64,000 nt of DNA from Prostheceraeus crozeri (taxonomy: Eukaryota; Platyhelminthes; Polycladida; Euryleptidae): NCBI GenBank assembly GCA_907163375.1, contig CAJQUW010006858.1:1-64000 (forward strand), in the 5' to 3' direction. Numbering within the stretch: position 1 is the first letter of the stretch; each line of letters begins with the position of its first letter. The notes below the pieces were generated by a model. That model was not told where the DNA came from. It saw only the letters and a list, made by a program, of their open reading frames with translations, and did no database searches. Below are positions 1-12,649 of the stretch, one piece after another. A program made the position numbers and the translations under genes.

Positions 1-2110
1 AGCAAGGGGACCAGTCCTCGTATGAAATAGGCTCCTCAAGCGCGACCACATGTACATGTGAAAATGTCGAATTACAGCCAATGATATTTGACATTTTGGA
101 ATACGGGGGACGAAACGTCTCCTCATGACAGCGAATAAGACGAGGAAAGCCGCTTTTGAGTGTGGAGCATGCATCTGGTGGATCATGTTACGGAATAACC
201 ATCCGATAGCAAAGGGGGACCAGTCCTCGTCTGATATAGGTCTCTCAGGGCGACACATGTACATGTAAGAATGACGAATTTCAGTGAGTTATTGACACTT
301 TTGAATACGGCCGAAACGTCCCTCATAGACAGCGATATGACCCCCGAGGAAAGGGCCGCTTTGAGGTGGGGTGCATGCATCTGTGGGACATGTTACGGAT
401 AGCATCCGATAGCAGGGGACAGTCCTCGTATGATATAGGTCCTCAGGCGACTCATGTACATGTAAATGTCGAATTTCAGTGATATTTGACATTTTGAATA
501 CGATGAAAGTCTCCTCATGAACAGCGATAAGACGAGGAAAGCCGATTTGAGTGTGGAGCATGCATCTGTGGACATGTACGGATAACATCCGATAGCAAGG
601 GGACCAGTCCTCGTATGATATAGGTCCTCAAGCCGACACATGTACATGTAAATGTCGAATTACAGTGATATTTGACATTTTGAATACGATGAAAGTCTCC
701 TCATGACAGCGATAAGACGAGGAAAGCCGATTTGAGTGTGGAGCATGCATCTGTGGACATGTACGGATAACATCCGATAGCAAGGGACCAGTCTCGTATG
801 ATATAGGTCCTCAGGCGACACATGTACATGTAAATGTCGAATTTCAGTGATATTTGACATTTTGAATACGATGAAAGTCTCCTCATGACAGCGATAAGAC
901 GAGGAAAGCCGCTTTGAGTGTGGAGCATGCATCTGTGGACATGTACGGATAGCATCTGATAGCAAGGGGACCAGTCCTCGTATGATATAGGTCCTCAAGC
1001 CGACACATGTACATGTAAATGTCGAATTACAGTGATATTTGACATTTTGAATACGACGAAAGTCTCCTCATGACAGCGATAAGACGAGGAAAGCCGCTTT
1101 GAGTGTGGAGCATGCATCTGTGGACATGTACGGATAACATCCGATAGCAAGGGACCAGTCCTCGTATGATATAGGTCCTCACGGCGACACATGTACATGT
1201 AAATGTCGAATTTCAGTGATATTTGACATTTTGAATACGACGAAAGTCTCCTCATGACAGCGATAAGACGAGGAAAGCCGATTTGAGTGTGGAGCATGCA
1301 TCTTTGGACATGTACGGATAGCATCCGATAGCAAGGGGACCAGTCCTCGTATGATATAGGTCCTCAAGGCGACACATGTACATGTAAATGTCGAATTTCA
1401 GTGATATTTGACATTTTGAATACGATGAAAGTCTCCTCATGACAGCGATCAGACGAGGAAAGCCGATTTGAGTGTGGAGCATGCATCTGTGGACATGTAC
1501 GGATAGCATCCGATAGCAAGGGGACCAGTCCTCGTATGATATAGGTCCTCAAGGCGACACATGTACATGTAAATGTCGAATTACGTGATATTTGACATTT
1601 TGAATACGATGAAAGTCTCCTCATGACAGCGATAAGACGAGGAAAGCCGATTTGAGTGTGGAGCATGCATCTGTGGACATGTACGGATAACATCCGATAG
1701 CAAGGGGACCAGTCCTCGTATGATATAGGTCCTCAAGGCGACACATGTACATGTAAATGTCGAATTACAGTGATATTTGACATTTTGAATACGATGAAAG
1801 TCTCCTCATGACAGCGATAAGACGAGGAAAGCCGCTTTGAGTGTGGAGCATGCATCTGTGGACATGTACGGATAACATCCGATAGCAAGGGGACCAGTCC
1901 TCGTATGATATAGGTCCTCAAGGCGACACATGTACATGTAAATGTCGAATTTCAGTGATATTTGACATTTTGAATACGATGAAAGTCTCCTCATGACAGC
2001 GATAAGACGAGGAAAGCCGCTTTGAGTGTGGAGCATGCATCTGTGGACATGTACGGATAACATCCGATAGCAAGGGGACCAGTCCTCGATTGATATAGGT
2101 CCTATTTAAC
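1..2110. repeat. Tandem satellite array, ~184-bp unit, about 11 copies
   Basis: Head-to-tail copies of a unit of about 184 bp fill this stretch. Landmarks such as GATAGCAAGGGGACCAGTCC and ACATGTACATGTAAATGTCG recur every 182-185 bp. Later copies are nearly identical, while roughly the first 400 bases carry many single-base insertions and deletions, as expected of a poorly polished contig end. The array ends near 2110, and one degenerate fragment of the same motif recurs near 2140. Long open frames on the minus strand here are artefacts of repetition and do not look like proteins. Confidence 0.95.
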
Positions 2111-5100
2111 TAATATGTTTTAAAACTATCAAACATCGGACCAGTCCTCGCTTGAAGTAGGTCCCATTTAACTAATAATTTTTGAAACCATTGAAATTAA
2201 GCCGGAGGAGCTACTTTTCATAATGTTAATGCAAAATTGATTTATTGAAATATATTAATGAATAAGAATAGGTTTTGTTTAAACATGTAGAAATGTATTC
2301 TAATGAACTTGGTTAAATGACGTCATAAACGGTAGCGAATGAGGATGCGAGGATTGATTGACGAATTACAATCCGAGGATTTGCATCCGATGAAGGAGTT
2401 GTATCTGAATATATGAAACAGGTGTTTCTTCAGAATTAACTAAGGTCTTCATCCCCGGTGACGTGTGGTGCTTGTCATGCATTCACTTACGAAGGTGTTT
2501 GAGTATGTGTTGTCAAATGCTTAATCTAAGTATGTGAGTTCATTGATGTCCTAGTGAATACTAAATGTTATTTTTATTAAGAACCGGAGTGTTTGTTATC
2601 TGAATGAATTTATCTGAAACAATGAATCTCAATTGTTTTCGCTCGCTTATGGAGGTAAGTTATTCCTTAAGTCCCACGGAATGTCAACCGATCAAGGTCC
2701 CTAACTAGGCAGGCCCAGTATAAACAACCAGTCAGTCAAGACCGCGAACGTCAAAGAAAAGTAACAGCATCGAAAACGAGAGGAGTTTATTGACATCATG
2801 CAGTCCTTAATAATGGACAGCATGATCAAAACAAAGTTAACGCAATTCATTACAATTAAGTTCACAAGAGACGAAGTGAACAGCTATTGCCAGAAAATCG
2901 CACTTGCTTAATTAACACATATCAAACTACCATTCATTCGTCACCATTGTTGTGAATGGCTTTTGTTATCAATCACAACTGTCTTAAGATTCGGCATCGA
3001 TGTCGTGCTGTCGATGTACGACAGTGTTCTTCTAGCTGCTGGGAACACTGTCCTAACTACCCATGACGCGCAGTCATCGCTTTATTACATTCCCAGTGTT
3101 CGCTCAGCAGCAGGGGAGTTGCAGTTATGAGGTTAATGAAGCATTCATCTGCTATGTAGTTGAACTACATTTTGCTGCTTCTGAAATCTTGATACACTAT
3201 AAGCAGGATCCATGCGGCAGAGCATGGTTTACAAAAGCTTCAACAGAGTTATTTTTTTAAGAAAAATGCGACCACATTTCGGCATTTATTGCCAAACAAA
3301 CATGTTTGTCACATGTTCAATGAAAATTTAGCTCAGGTTCTTGCTCTTTATTTTCCTACAGACAGTGGGACAGAAGAGTCGCTTGCGTCATGTGAATATT
3401 ACATGTGAACATAGAGTAGGGATTGGTCGAGTGTCGACTCAAAAAGTATCTGTAATAAGTCAAAATTTTTATATGAAAATATTCAGTTTTCTGCGGAGAT
3501 TGCGTTCCCATGGTCCAGAAAAATATTATATTTTGCACATTTATGTACTACCGAGATGACGCCCCTATATAAGAAGTATGAAACAAGTTGGATATCTAAG
3601 GAAATGAATATTTGCTAACAAGCATCGTAACTAAGCGGAAATTATGCTGATTATCAAGAAAATCTAATAAACGGCATTATAATGGAAGTCTTCATAAAAA
3701 ATCGAGATCTTATTTGCTTTCTTAGATGAAATTTCACGTTTTTAATTCAACTTTCATCGGCATGAATTGATGATTCACTAAATTCATGTTTCACTTCTTG
3801 AATCTGAATGGTGATGTGGAACCATTTACATCTTCTTTAGTTAATTGAAGTCATTGTCTTTGATTGTTGTTTTGCTCTAGCAGTGGCAGGTTGGGTATGA
3901 TATGATCACGCTTAAGAAGATTCTTTTGAGGTTCAGCATAAAAGCAATAGCAGGTCATCGAGTTGCTAATTTAACAAACAGTTCACCTCTCCAAGGCTGT
4001 CAGACACTGACGATCTGTGTATTAATATCATTTTTCTGCATTATGTTATCATTATTAGTCAATACCGTTGCAATTTCTTCAAAACTGCATAAATGTGCAT
4101 TTCCCACATTTGGAAACAATTTCAAATGTATTCACCTCGAGTTCATTTAATAAAATCGAATCTGTATACACATTGGGGATTTAATAAATGCTGAGTTACC
4201 ACTCTACCTAATGTACTTACTATCTGCATGTGACTTTATGCAGTACGTACACGCGGGTAGACGATTTACATAGATAGGCCTATCTTAATGAGATTTACAT
4301 GCAAAAACTCGATTGGCATGTTTCGTCTACCACTGATAACTATTGCAAATTGAATTACAATAATTGAATCGTAGACTTGCGGAGTCGAATTATAGAAAAG
4401 AAATTAGTTGTACGAGTAGAATAGTAATGATCTAGTTCCAAGAATTACCCATTATAGCTTGCGAAGTATCAAGGAACGCGCGGAATTACGCACTAAATAA
4501 CCCATAAAGAGAAATCCAACATTACGAAAACAAAATCACTCACCATATAAAATAGTGCCTTGCCAGAGCAATTAGATAATTATTAGTAAGAAAGATGCAC
4601 CTTTAAGTTATTGCTTATACACAATTCTTCGCGTTTATCAGCATGAATAGATTATAACACACAGTAAGTCATAGTGTAGCTGCCCTGGTACTTCCAACAA
4701 AATCACAGTTCTTCGTCACGGGTATATTCATTCGACTTGTACATATTACTTCATTCAAATACCATAATAAACTCGGGATGGCACCAGGTTGCTAAGCATT
4801 TACAATTCTAAAATTTTACTGATGCTCTAATTACTATGTAATCAATTTGCGCTGCCATTACAAATACAAAGCTTGATGCAGTAAAACAAAATTTCACAGA
4901 ATTCTTCTACACTCCCACTAGAACTTGATCGTGATCTGATTTCAGTATCAATGATTTCATTTATAACTTCATGCATTTAAAATGTCAATAGTCAATTGCG
5001 TTAATGCAGAATTCAGAAGAAAAAGTATTGGAATCAAAGCGATTTAAAAATCCCAACAATTGAATTATTTCAAAACTAAACATTACAGTTAAGTAATATT

Positions 5101-5250
5101 TAACAAGTTTGTGGATGCTGCGTTCTAAAATAGATTACTTCTTAGAAATTTCTGAATTAACACGCAGCTTGACATTTCTGACTAGTCCATCGTCATCGGC
5201 ATTCGATTCAATAACATCGCCAAGTGGCCGCAAATTTCAAGTTAAGTTTA
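2111..5250. other. Stretch without recognisable genes
   Basis: AT-rich sequence with only short unrelated open frames. The one local structure seen is a 10-bp perfect stem (3020-3029 pairing with 3043-3052) around a 13-nt loop. No transposon ends or protein motifs were recognised. Confidence 0.5.
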
Positions 5251-5256
5251 TGTCTT

Positions 5257-7384
5257 TCACCAGCACAATATCGCCGACTTCCATGTTTCTTTGCGGCTAG
5301 TGCCACTTTTGTCGCAGATAGATTTGTGACATGCATTCACTTCTCCAATGAGAACAGCATTGTTCGAGTAAAACTGTACTCTTCCCCACCGTTTCTGCAG
5401 GCATAAGTCCGATCGATTAAACTCACCAGGAGGAGGTTGCGGCACACTGGACTTGGTGGTGAGAATATGGTTTGTGATGAGGGGTTCAATTGTCTGTGGA
5501 TGATCAATCTCACTCACAGCGACTGTTCACAATTGCCATGACGTCGTAGAACACTGTGCGCAATGATGAGTCGTCGAGCTTCTTGGGACACGATGATAGT
5601 TTGGAATTCAGTGCACCTCTAACTGTTCGTATTTGGCGTTCCCATACTCAACCAGGGTGGCTAGAGTCAGGTGAATTCAGGATGAAATCGCATTGTCTCT
5701 CAGCAAGGTACCTCGTATTTTGATCATTGTTCAATGACTTGAACTCATTCACTGCATCTACGAAATTTCTTCCTTGGTCACAACGGATTTGTCTCACAGC
5801 TCCTCGAATCGATATAAAGCATCGCAAAGAATTTATAAATGAGTCAGTCGACATACATCGACCATTGCGATGTGAATCTCCCTGGAGCACATAATGTGAA
5901 TAGGAGTCCGTATCGTTTCACTTGTTAGCGTCCTTGTTTCACCATAAATGGATCAAAGCAGTCCATGCCGCAAAAGTTGAAGGGTGGCGACGGTTCCACT
6001 CGATCCGTTGGTAGATTGGCCATCATCTGTAATTCAGTTGGCCGCCTTTGCTTTCTGCAGGTGACGCACAGTCGAATGAAATAACCGATCACTTTGCTGC
6101 CTCCAACAATCCAGTAGCCAAGGGATCGCAGGTTGTTGAGGGCCAGGCCTCTGCCTTGGTGATGAACTTGCGAATGTGCGTAAGACAGGATGAAATTAGC
6201 CACATGATGGTCCTTAGGAAGAATCACGATATGCCTGTAGTGAACGGAAAGATCAGCATTTTAAGGCGCCCACCAACGCAGATAAGATATTTTTGAAAAC
6301 CGGTTCAAATGATGCAGAGAATCTGTTTTTGGCAATGACTTTCCAGACGTTAGAATAAGTTGCTTCTCTTGAAAAACATCTTTCTGCATAAACTCGATAA
6401 TGCACTGCTCTGCTTTCAGTCTTTCTTCAACATTAGGATAGTGAATTCCTGGAATCCCAACTGACTTTCTCTTGATTCTTGCTATGACAGATACTGACTT
6501 CGTCTAACTAGAGAATCTGGAAAGATCAAGCTGAAAGTGTCCTGAGACGTCAGTACGGAGAGACCTCAGTAATTTCACGTCTGGATAATTGATCTGGAGT
6601 TCAACATCATGTATTCAAATTCAATTCACTCAGTCTTAGAAATTCGGGACCAGCTAACCATGAAGACAAAATTTCAGCTACTCTCAAACCACCGGAAACG
6701 TGATCTGCTGGATTCGTGGAGGTGTCAACACATTGCCATTGCAAAGGGTTGCATAGTTCCCTACTCAGCTTGACTCTATTGGCGACGAATGTATGGAATC
6801 TTCTGGACTCATTGTTTATGCAGCCAAGATCAACTTTGGAATCGGTCCAAAAATATTCTTTGGTGACAGGCATGTCAAGTTCTTTCTTGAGAAGGAAACT
6901 CATCTTAGCAGATAAGAGAGCAGCATTCAGTTCCAGACGTGGAATCGTCACAGTTCGTTTGGGAGACTCTAGCTTTCCCAATCAAGAAGGAGCAATAAAC
7001 ATTCAGGTGTGACTGTGCGCATATAAGAACATTGGCCATAACCTGCACAGCTCGCATCAGAAATGTGATGAAGTTCAATGGACTGAAGCGTTTCAGCTGA
7101 CACGGGAATTAAACATCGTGAAACCGACAGACTGTTTAGAATCTGTAGATCCTTAATCCACTTATCCCATTCTTGTCTGATTGCTGGCGTGGAAATTTCA
7201 TCCCAATCGATGCCATTCTGACACATTTTGTCGGATACGTTTGCCAATGAAGGTAAAAGGAGCGAGGAATCCAAGAGGATGGAAAATGGAAGCTACGAAC
7301 GATGAAATCACTCTTGTGGGGATGCATTAAGCGAATCAAATCGAAAACGGAAGGAATATGTCTGAGCATTCCAAGAAATTCCAA
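5257..7384 (-). pseudogene. BEL/Pao LTR retrotransposon pol remnant
   Basis: Minus-strand fragments appear in the order expected for a BEL/Pao pol gene. 7384-7136 holds the end of the reverse-transcriptase region. 7274-6607 holds the RNase H-type region, with motifs such as IPRLELNAALL and FWTDS. 6227-5925 holds the integrase zinc-binding segment (H, H, then CVTCRKQR). 5890-5648 holds part of the integrase core (IRCDQGRNF). 5517-5257 holds the C-terminal domain with PPGEFNRSDL and QKRWGRVQ. Frames change several times and stops intervene, so it is dead. No LTRs were identified, and the gag, protease and most of the RT are missing. The family assignment rests on the RNase H and C-terminal motifs. 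Confidence 0.85.
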
Positions 7385-7955
7385 GGACGTGACCAGGGTT
7401 CGTACGGTTTTTGAAAGTTTGTAAATTTTGAAGAAAAAAAGTTCAAGGCCCTTGAAACTTAGTGAATTTCACGATTTTTCAGAAAAGTTTGTGATTTTTT
7501 AATTGTATCACTAAAATTTCTGCTTTCATGACTTTAAACACCACGAAGGCAGGCCTTCCACTGTCGTAAAGATCCCAAAGTTGGTTCGTCACAGAATCAT
7601 AAAAAAACATGGAATATAGTTTTACGGATAATTTTACGAAATTCATGAAAGCATTTGTCAGGTGAATTGTGGATTGACGGAACGAACTATAAAATGTCCT
7701 TGAATCAGGACTGTGGAAGTAGCTATAATTCAAGTTTGGAATCACGTTCATGTATCTGGAATCATATCCATTGCATAAAATGCATAGCTGCTATAAGAAA
7801 TGTGTGAATTGGACGTCGAGCTATACATAGTAGATCTATGTGCCTGTGCACTCCTTAAAATACTCGAGAATGTGTGAAGACAACTGTTCTCTCGAAGAAT
7901 TAACGGGTGCGACCTGATGGTTTTTGTTACAGTTTGTTTCCTGACGGTGGCTAAG
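7385..7955. other. Stretch without recognisable genes
   Basis: AT-rich sequence between the BEL/Pao remnant and a hAT-like remnant. A 90-codon minus-strand frame (7479-7751) has no family resemblance that I can see. Confidence 0.4.
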
Positions 7956-7959
7956 CCTC

Positions 7960-8880
7960 ACTTCAATTTTGGATCAATGGGACAACTTGAATCAGCATTT
8001 TTTCGAATATCTTCCATCACAGACAGAATTCCGAAGCACTGTCCTGTCAACTGACCTCTACAAACAGGTCGCAAGTGATCTTTAAAATACTTGATTCATG
8101 TTTTGCATTTACTATTGACATTTCTTTTGCTGGAATTGATGCAGAAGTGTATCAAGAAGAAGTTGCTAACTGGATCTGACAAGACGGGGAAAACATAGAA
8201 GCTTGTTGTGAATCTGGCAAAATTGATGGAGCAAAGCCTGAAAATAGAAAGTCTGTCACGAAGGCAATGTTGAAACGAACACCATACCGCATTTACTGAA
8301 TAATGCAGTTTGTGAAAATGACGTGGAGAAATACAATATTATTTGTGTTGATATCTTCGTGATGGTTGTCAGCAAGTTGCAAGTCTCTTCCCTTTGATTA
8401 ATGGTACTACGGGACGTATACGGGACCCGGATAACCGTCGTGATCTGAAACCGCTATCCTCAATGTCCTGTATAGGCTATATCTGGAGTCACTGAAGTCT
8501 GTGTTGAACACTACATTCCCACGTTTGACTGGACAATCAGGAACTGGATCAAAAGAAAATATATGCATTGAGGAATTAATGGAGACTCTATCAGCTTAAA
8601 ACGAATATTTTGTCATTTCATTGCTCTTCCATGTCATAAGATGGATTTCGAGGAATGCCTCAAAATTCACGCTGAAAAGTGTTCAAGTAGAACATGATCT
8701 GTCCTATCTCTGTGAAGAATCATCAGGATAAAGAAGAATCGATCAATATTGGGGAGAGGTATCAAAAATCACAGACGAGTTTGGAAATCCAAAGTTTAGG
8801 TGTTAATCAAATCTAGCAAGAGGTGTACTAATTCTTAGTCAAGGTGATGCGGTTCCTAAATCAGGCTTTTCGCCTAATAG
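7960..8880 (+). pseudogene. Possible hAT-superfamily transposase remnant, C-terminal half
   Basis: Conceptual translation across several frames gives a stretch rich in Leu and aromatic residues. It ends with a segment resembling the hAT C-terminal dimerisation region (near 8790-8870: LARGVLILSQGDAVPKSGFS). That motif normally reads L, hydrophobic run, small residue, NA or DA, then GFS. Stops and frameshifts interrupt the frame throughout. There are no terminal repeats to confirm it, so the assignment depends on one motif. Confidence 0.4.
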
Positions 8881-9064
8881 AGCCATCGTAGATGTTCTCG
8901 GGTGGCTCCCTGGATGAAAAGTGCCTATGGTTCATTATATCATGCATTTGCTTTGCCTTGCGATTTGAACTAATGCATATACCGTATATCTTCGAATAAT
9001 AGCCGCCCTCGAATAATAACCGTCTTCGAAAAGTAGCCGCACCTCTTAACAGGGGTTTGTAATA

Positions 9065-9225
9065 CAGTAGGATTTGCCTAATCCGCCTTCGCCTAATCCG
9101 CCAGTTCGTGTAATTCGCCACTTTTTTTCTGGTCCGGACAGAGTCATATTGATCTACCCAGTTTGCGTAATCCGCCACTTCTCTCATGGTCCCTTGAGGT
9201 GGCGGATTAGACGAATTCTACTGTA
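9065..9225. repeat. MITE nested in pogo-like element 1
   Basis: About 160 bp bounded by inverted repeats: CAGTAGGATTTGCCTAATCCGCC-like at the left, GGCGGATTAGACGAATTCTACTG-like at the right, each next to TA. A further internal copy of the TAATCCGCCA motif lies near 9170. It has no coding capacity, and it interrupts the repeated AGTAGCCGC subterminal region of the host element. Confidence 0.8.
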
Positions 9226-9472
9226 GTAGCCGCCCTCGAGTAGTAGCCGCGGCGACTATTCGAGGCAACAGTTCTAGAGAACTTAGCAGAGCCTATATGC
9301 TTATTCATACACCAGTACTCATATTCTTCGAAGCAAAATAAAGCATTACATGTTTAAGGTAAATATTTATTTCCATGTAGGAATAATTGTAAAAAATTGA
9401 TAATTACAAAATGGATAATTGATAATTACCTGAATATGACAGGCATGTTTTCTAACTGACAAATTAATTAAA

Positions 9473-10420
9473 TGTCAATAGAGTCTTCAGATGTGCATGT
9501 TTCATCAGACGCTCTGGAGTCATCACTGTCGTCATTGCACGAAGCCGAACTGTTGTTGTCAATATCAACAGCAACGTAACTGTTTTGGGTCTAGGGACAG
9601 AATTGAATCTCTGGCACTTTCAGCTGTGTTTCCCTTTTTGGTGCAGTGGATTACTTCAGGGTCAGCGTTTCATCAGGTCATGGTCAGTTTCATTTGCATC
9701 CATCCATTCGTACTCATTTCGATGATCACACCTCGGCAATCTTTGACATCCTGTGGAATTCTTTTACCTTTTAAGACAATCAATGGTTTGAGCTTTCGCC
9801 CATCAGCCATGGCTCCGAGAGCAACCGTCACTCGGTTTTTCTTGTGGCCGGTTGTGAGAATAGGAACAGTTTTGACGCCTTTCGAATCAATCGATTTCGT
9901 ACCGGGCATATCGGCCCATATGGCAGTCTCATCCATATTCCCAATGTACTCTGGCTTAATTCCATGCTTGATTCTCTGTTCCAAGCAGAATTCCACAAAA
10001 TTGAATTGGTAGTCGCTGTCCAGTTGTTGTATTTTGGCGCATCACAAAGTCAAATCTTCTGAGGAATTTATCCACCCATCCTCGAGATGCTTTGAATACT
10101 AGATCTTTTGCGATAGATATTGCCTTCAACGCGATCGATTTACGTGTCACTCTGACATACTTTGCTTGCTGATCCATTATCCACTCGGCTAGTTGTTCTT
10201 CAACGTCATTCGCTAGCAATGGCTTTCGTCCACCACCTTTCAGTCTGCATCTTTTCTGTTTTCCTGAATTTTCCTTCAGGTTGTCTTTTTGTTGAGTTCA
10301 TTGCCTAATCTGCTTCTCATCAATACCGAGTTGTCGAGCCACAGGTCGTTTTCCAATTTTCTTCCCAAGTTCAATGGCTTTGTTTTTAAACGTAGACTAA
10401 AAAAGAGTATGATCGCTTTG
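9473..10420 (-). pseudogene. pogo-like transposase, internally deleted
   Basis: Reading on the minus strand, an N-terminal helix-turn-helix segment (about 10420-10270) is followed by a CENP-B-type HTH (10219-10030). The first part of the DDE_1 catalytic domain comes next (9996-9673), with the first catalytic Asp in the motif NMDETAIWADMPG. The reading then jumps to a Ser/Asp-rich acidic tail (9570-9473). The segment that should hold the second and third catalytic acids is missing, and frameshifts are present. The protein cannot be catalytic. It resembles the Tigger/pogo branch of Tc1/mariner. Confidence 0.85.
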
Positions 10421-10432
10421 GCATCTTGACCG

Positions 10433-10566
10433 AGAAACCGGCACTGGTTGAATGAAGCTGGCTTGCACTGATAACTGATTAAGCAAGACGTTGTGACAAC
10501 CGGCACTGGTTGAATGAAGCTGGCTAGCACTGATAACTGATTAATTAAGCATGACGTTGTGACAGA
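10433..10566. repeat. Two-copy direct tandem duplication, ~70 bp
   Basis: A unit of about 70 bp starting AACCGGCACTGGTTGAATGA and ending near GACGTTGTGACA occurs twice in a row, with a few substitutions and a 4-bp insertion in the second copy. It lies in the 5' part of pogo-like element 1, upstream of its transposase remnant. Confidence 0.8.
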
Positions 10567-10829
10567 GTATCAGAGATTAACCAATCACGACCAGGCTACG
10601 GTATTCCCCAACAGCATGCAACACTCGTAAATTTCTTGGAAATCCTGAGCCACGCTGCCAATAACAGCCGTCAGTATTGCTCCATGCTCAGTTTTGTATT
10701 GTTCTTGGTAATGGAAGTTACTGATAAATGAGACTTTTAAATAGTAGCCGCCCTCGAATAATAACCGCACCCGAAATGTACAGTTTTTAATAGTAGCCGC
10801 GGCTATTATTCGAAGAAATACGGTACTCG

Positions 10830-12405
10830 CATATTACCAATATTATTGAACTGCCGCCAACGACAGGCAGCAAAGCGATGAAAGCTGAAGCTCAGCAAAG
10901 TATGCAGCTTCCAATACAGTCAAGTGCATTACGTGGGAGAGTTAATGAGTACAAGGAAGAGATGAAGAATGAAATGATTTTTCTTAAAATTGAAATGATG
11001 TATTCTGCTAATCTAGTGATGCTTTTTTCTTCGACCAATTTAAACTTCAACCAATTTAATTGTTTTGCTGCCATTAAGTGAGTTGATACTTTGACATAGA
11101 TTGTATCAGCTGCTATTGTATTAGTGATACTATTGTGAGTTTCATTCTTGTGATCGAGATCGTCCGACCAAATATGATTTAAATATTTGCTTTTTACTTA
11201 TTAAGATAGTTTTATTTCTAAAGCTTTAATACATGTTTTTTTAAAGTAAATATCTAACTGTTGACGTCAGTAATTATTCAAGAGCAACCATGTACATGTA
11301 TACTGTTGTTTCCTATCACATTTCATCTATCGAGATTATCCAATTTAGCCATTTAGATGTAATTACTTTATTTTACATATCTGCGTTTTTTATGCTTGTT
11401 TTTTCATCAGCAAATGGCAGTTGTTTGTTTTTCCATCAATAAATATCATATGCTTCAATATGTTTTGGACATCATTGTGCGCATGCATGCAGCGTTTCTT
11501 ATTTCAATATATTTTTCTCATGCGTTAATATATGAAATGAATTATTTTGCAATCAGTTGATGGCGGCATAACTGTCAATAGTAATTCGGTAAAAGTGTCT
11601 TGTAGCTGAATTTGCTAGGGGTTTCATCTCGCCGGAATAGCATCTACCCCATTATATTTGTGAATAAAGGGTTTGTGAAAGGTTTTCAACCAAATTGCTT
11701 CGGGTAGTATGTTGCCAAATTTTCGGGTCGGTTCAAAATTATGACTCGGGATCGGATGGAAGGTGGTTGGGTTGGGTTCGGGTGTCAATTCATTCATTCA
11801 ATTGCATATTTAGTGCCATATTTATTACCAAAGCATGTTTTGAAGTTCCCTTCGTAATTGAACCTTGAGTGTTGAAAATACGGGTAAAAGAACGGTGGTC
11901 AGTGACAATTACGAATTTCAAACCACACATGAACTTATGCAATCGTTTGACTCATCAGTGAATTACTAATGTTTCTTTCTGCGTCAATATTATACAGGAT
12001 ATCCGATTTCACTCTGCTACAATTTGCGGGATACTCAAATAACAGGTGATCCCTCTTGCTCAAGCATTCCACCAATCGCATAGTCGGATGCGTTACACAC
12101 CAATCAGTCTAGTCGAATAACAGGAGTCCAAAAAAGGTTTCAATTTCTTGTTAAAAAATCTTCCTTTAGTCTCTGTAAAGCTCCGCTATGTGACTTGGTT
12201 CAGCCAAAATCTATACCTTTTCTGCACAATTCGAACAGAGATGAGGCGAGACGGGCTAAGTTCGGACTGAATCTACTATACTATTGAAGGCAACCAAAAA
12301 TAGAATGCGCAGTTCAAGCTGATTGGTGAGATCAGAAGCAGATATTATTGGAGTGAATTTGGCCTGATCAGGTTGAATACCTTACCTGGAAAGCAAGTAT
12401 GCCAA
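10830..12405. other. Stretch without recognisable genes
   Basis: AT-rich, with two short unrelated open frames around 10880-11080. Nothing assignable was seen. Confidence 0.4.
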
Positions 12406-12410
12406 GTACC

Positions 12411-12640
12411 TTATTTCCTTGACCTTGAAAATACTGTCTTGTTAATTTTGACATTGAATTTGATCAAACGATCTAAGAGTGCTGAAAGGGCTTTATCGTG
12501 TTCGTACTCATTGCATCCGTAAACAAGCAGATCGTCTTGGTGCGAAACATTATCAGGGAGCCCTTCAATGACGTTGTCCATGACTGACTGAAAGACAGAA
12601 AATGAAGCATGCAAAACAAAAGGTATCTAGTAGCAGATAT
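12411..12640 (-). pseudogene. Gypsy-type reverse transcriptase fragment
   Basis: About 70 codons on the minus strand match the RT palm of Ty3/Gypsy elements. F-x-x-x-MD-x-VIEGLP is followed by HQDDLLVYG, which corresponds to the catalytic YxDD motif with Tyr replaced by His. EHDKALSALLDRL and a KFNVKIN-type segment follow. Sequence on both sides does not continue the domain in any frame I could follow, so this is a short fossil. Confidence 0.75.
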
Positions 12641-12649
12641 TGAAATTTG

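Larger units (their letters stand above)
8982..10823. mobile_element. pogo-like DNA transposon 1 with TIRs and TA target duplication
   Basis: The left end (CCGTATATCTTCGAATAATA) and right end (TATTATTCGAAGAAATACGG) are inverted copies of each other, flanked by TA at 8980-8981 and 10824-10825. Further copies of the subterminal AATAGTAGCCGC motif lie just inside both ends. The element carries an internally deleted transposase on the minus strand and a small MITE inserted near its left end. Its length of about 1.84 kb includes that MITE. Confidence 0.85.

Noticed and set aside
183-2063. Open frames of 60-112 codons on the minus strand in the satellite
   Set aside because: They repeat with the 184-bp unit, lack domain features and arise because the unit has few stops.
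1-2110. CRISPR-like array
   Set aside because: The repeats are contiguous with no variable spacers, the unit is ~184 bp, and the context is a eukaryotic genome.
3020-3052. 10-bp hairpin as a possible microRNA precursor
   Set aside because: The stem is too short for a precursor and there is no further support.
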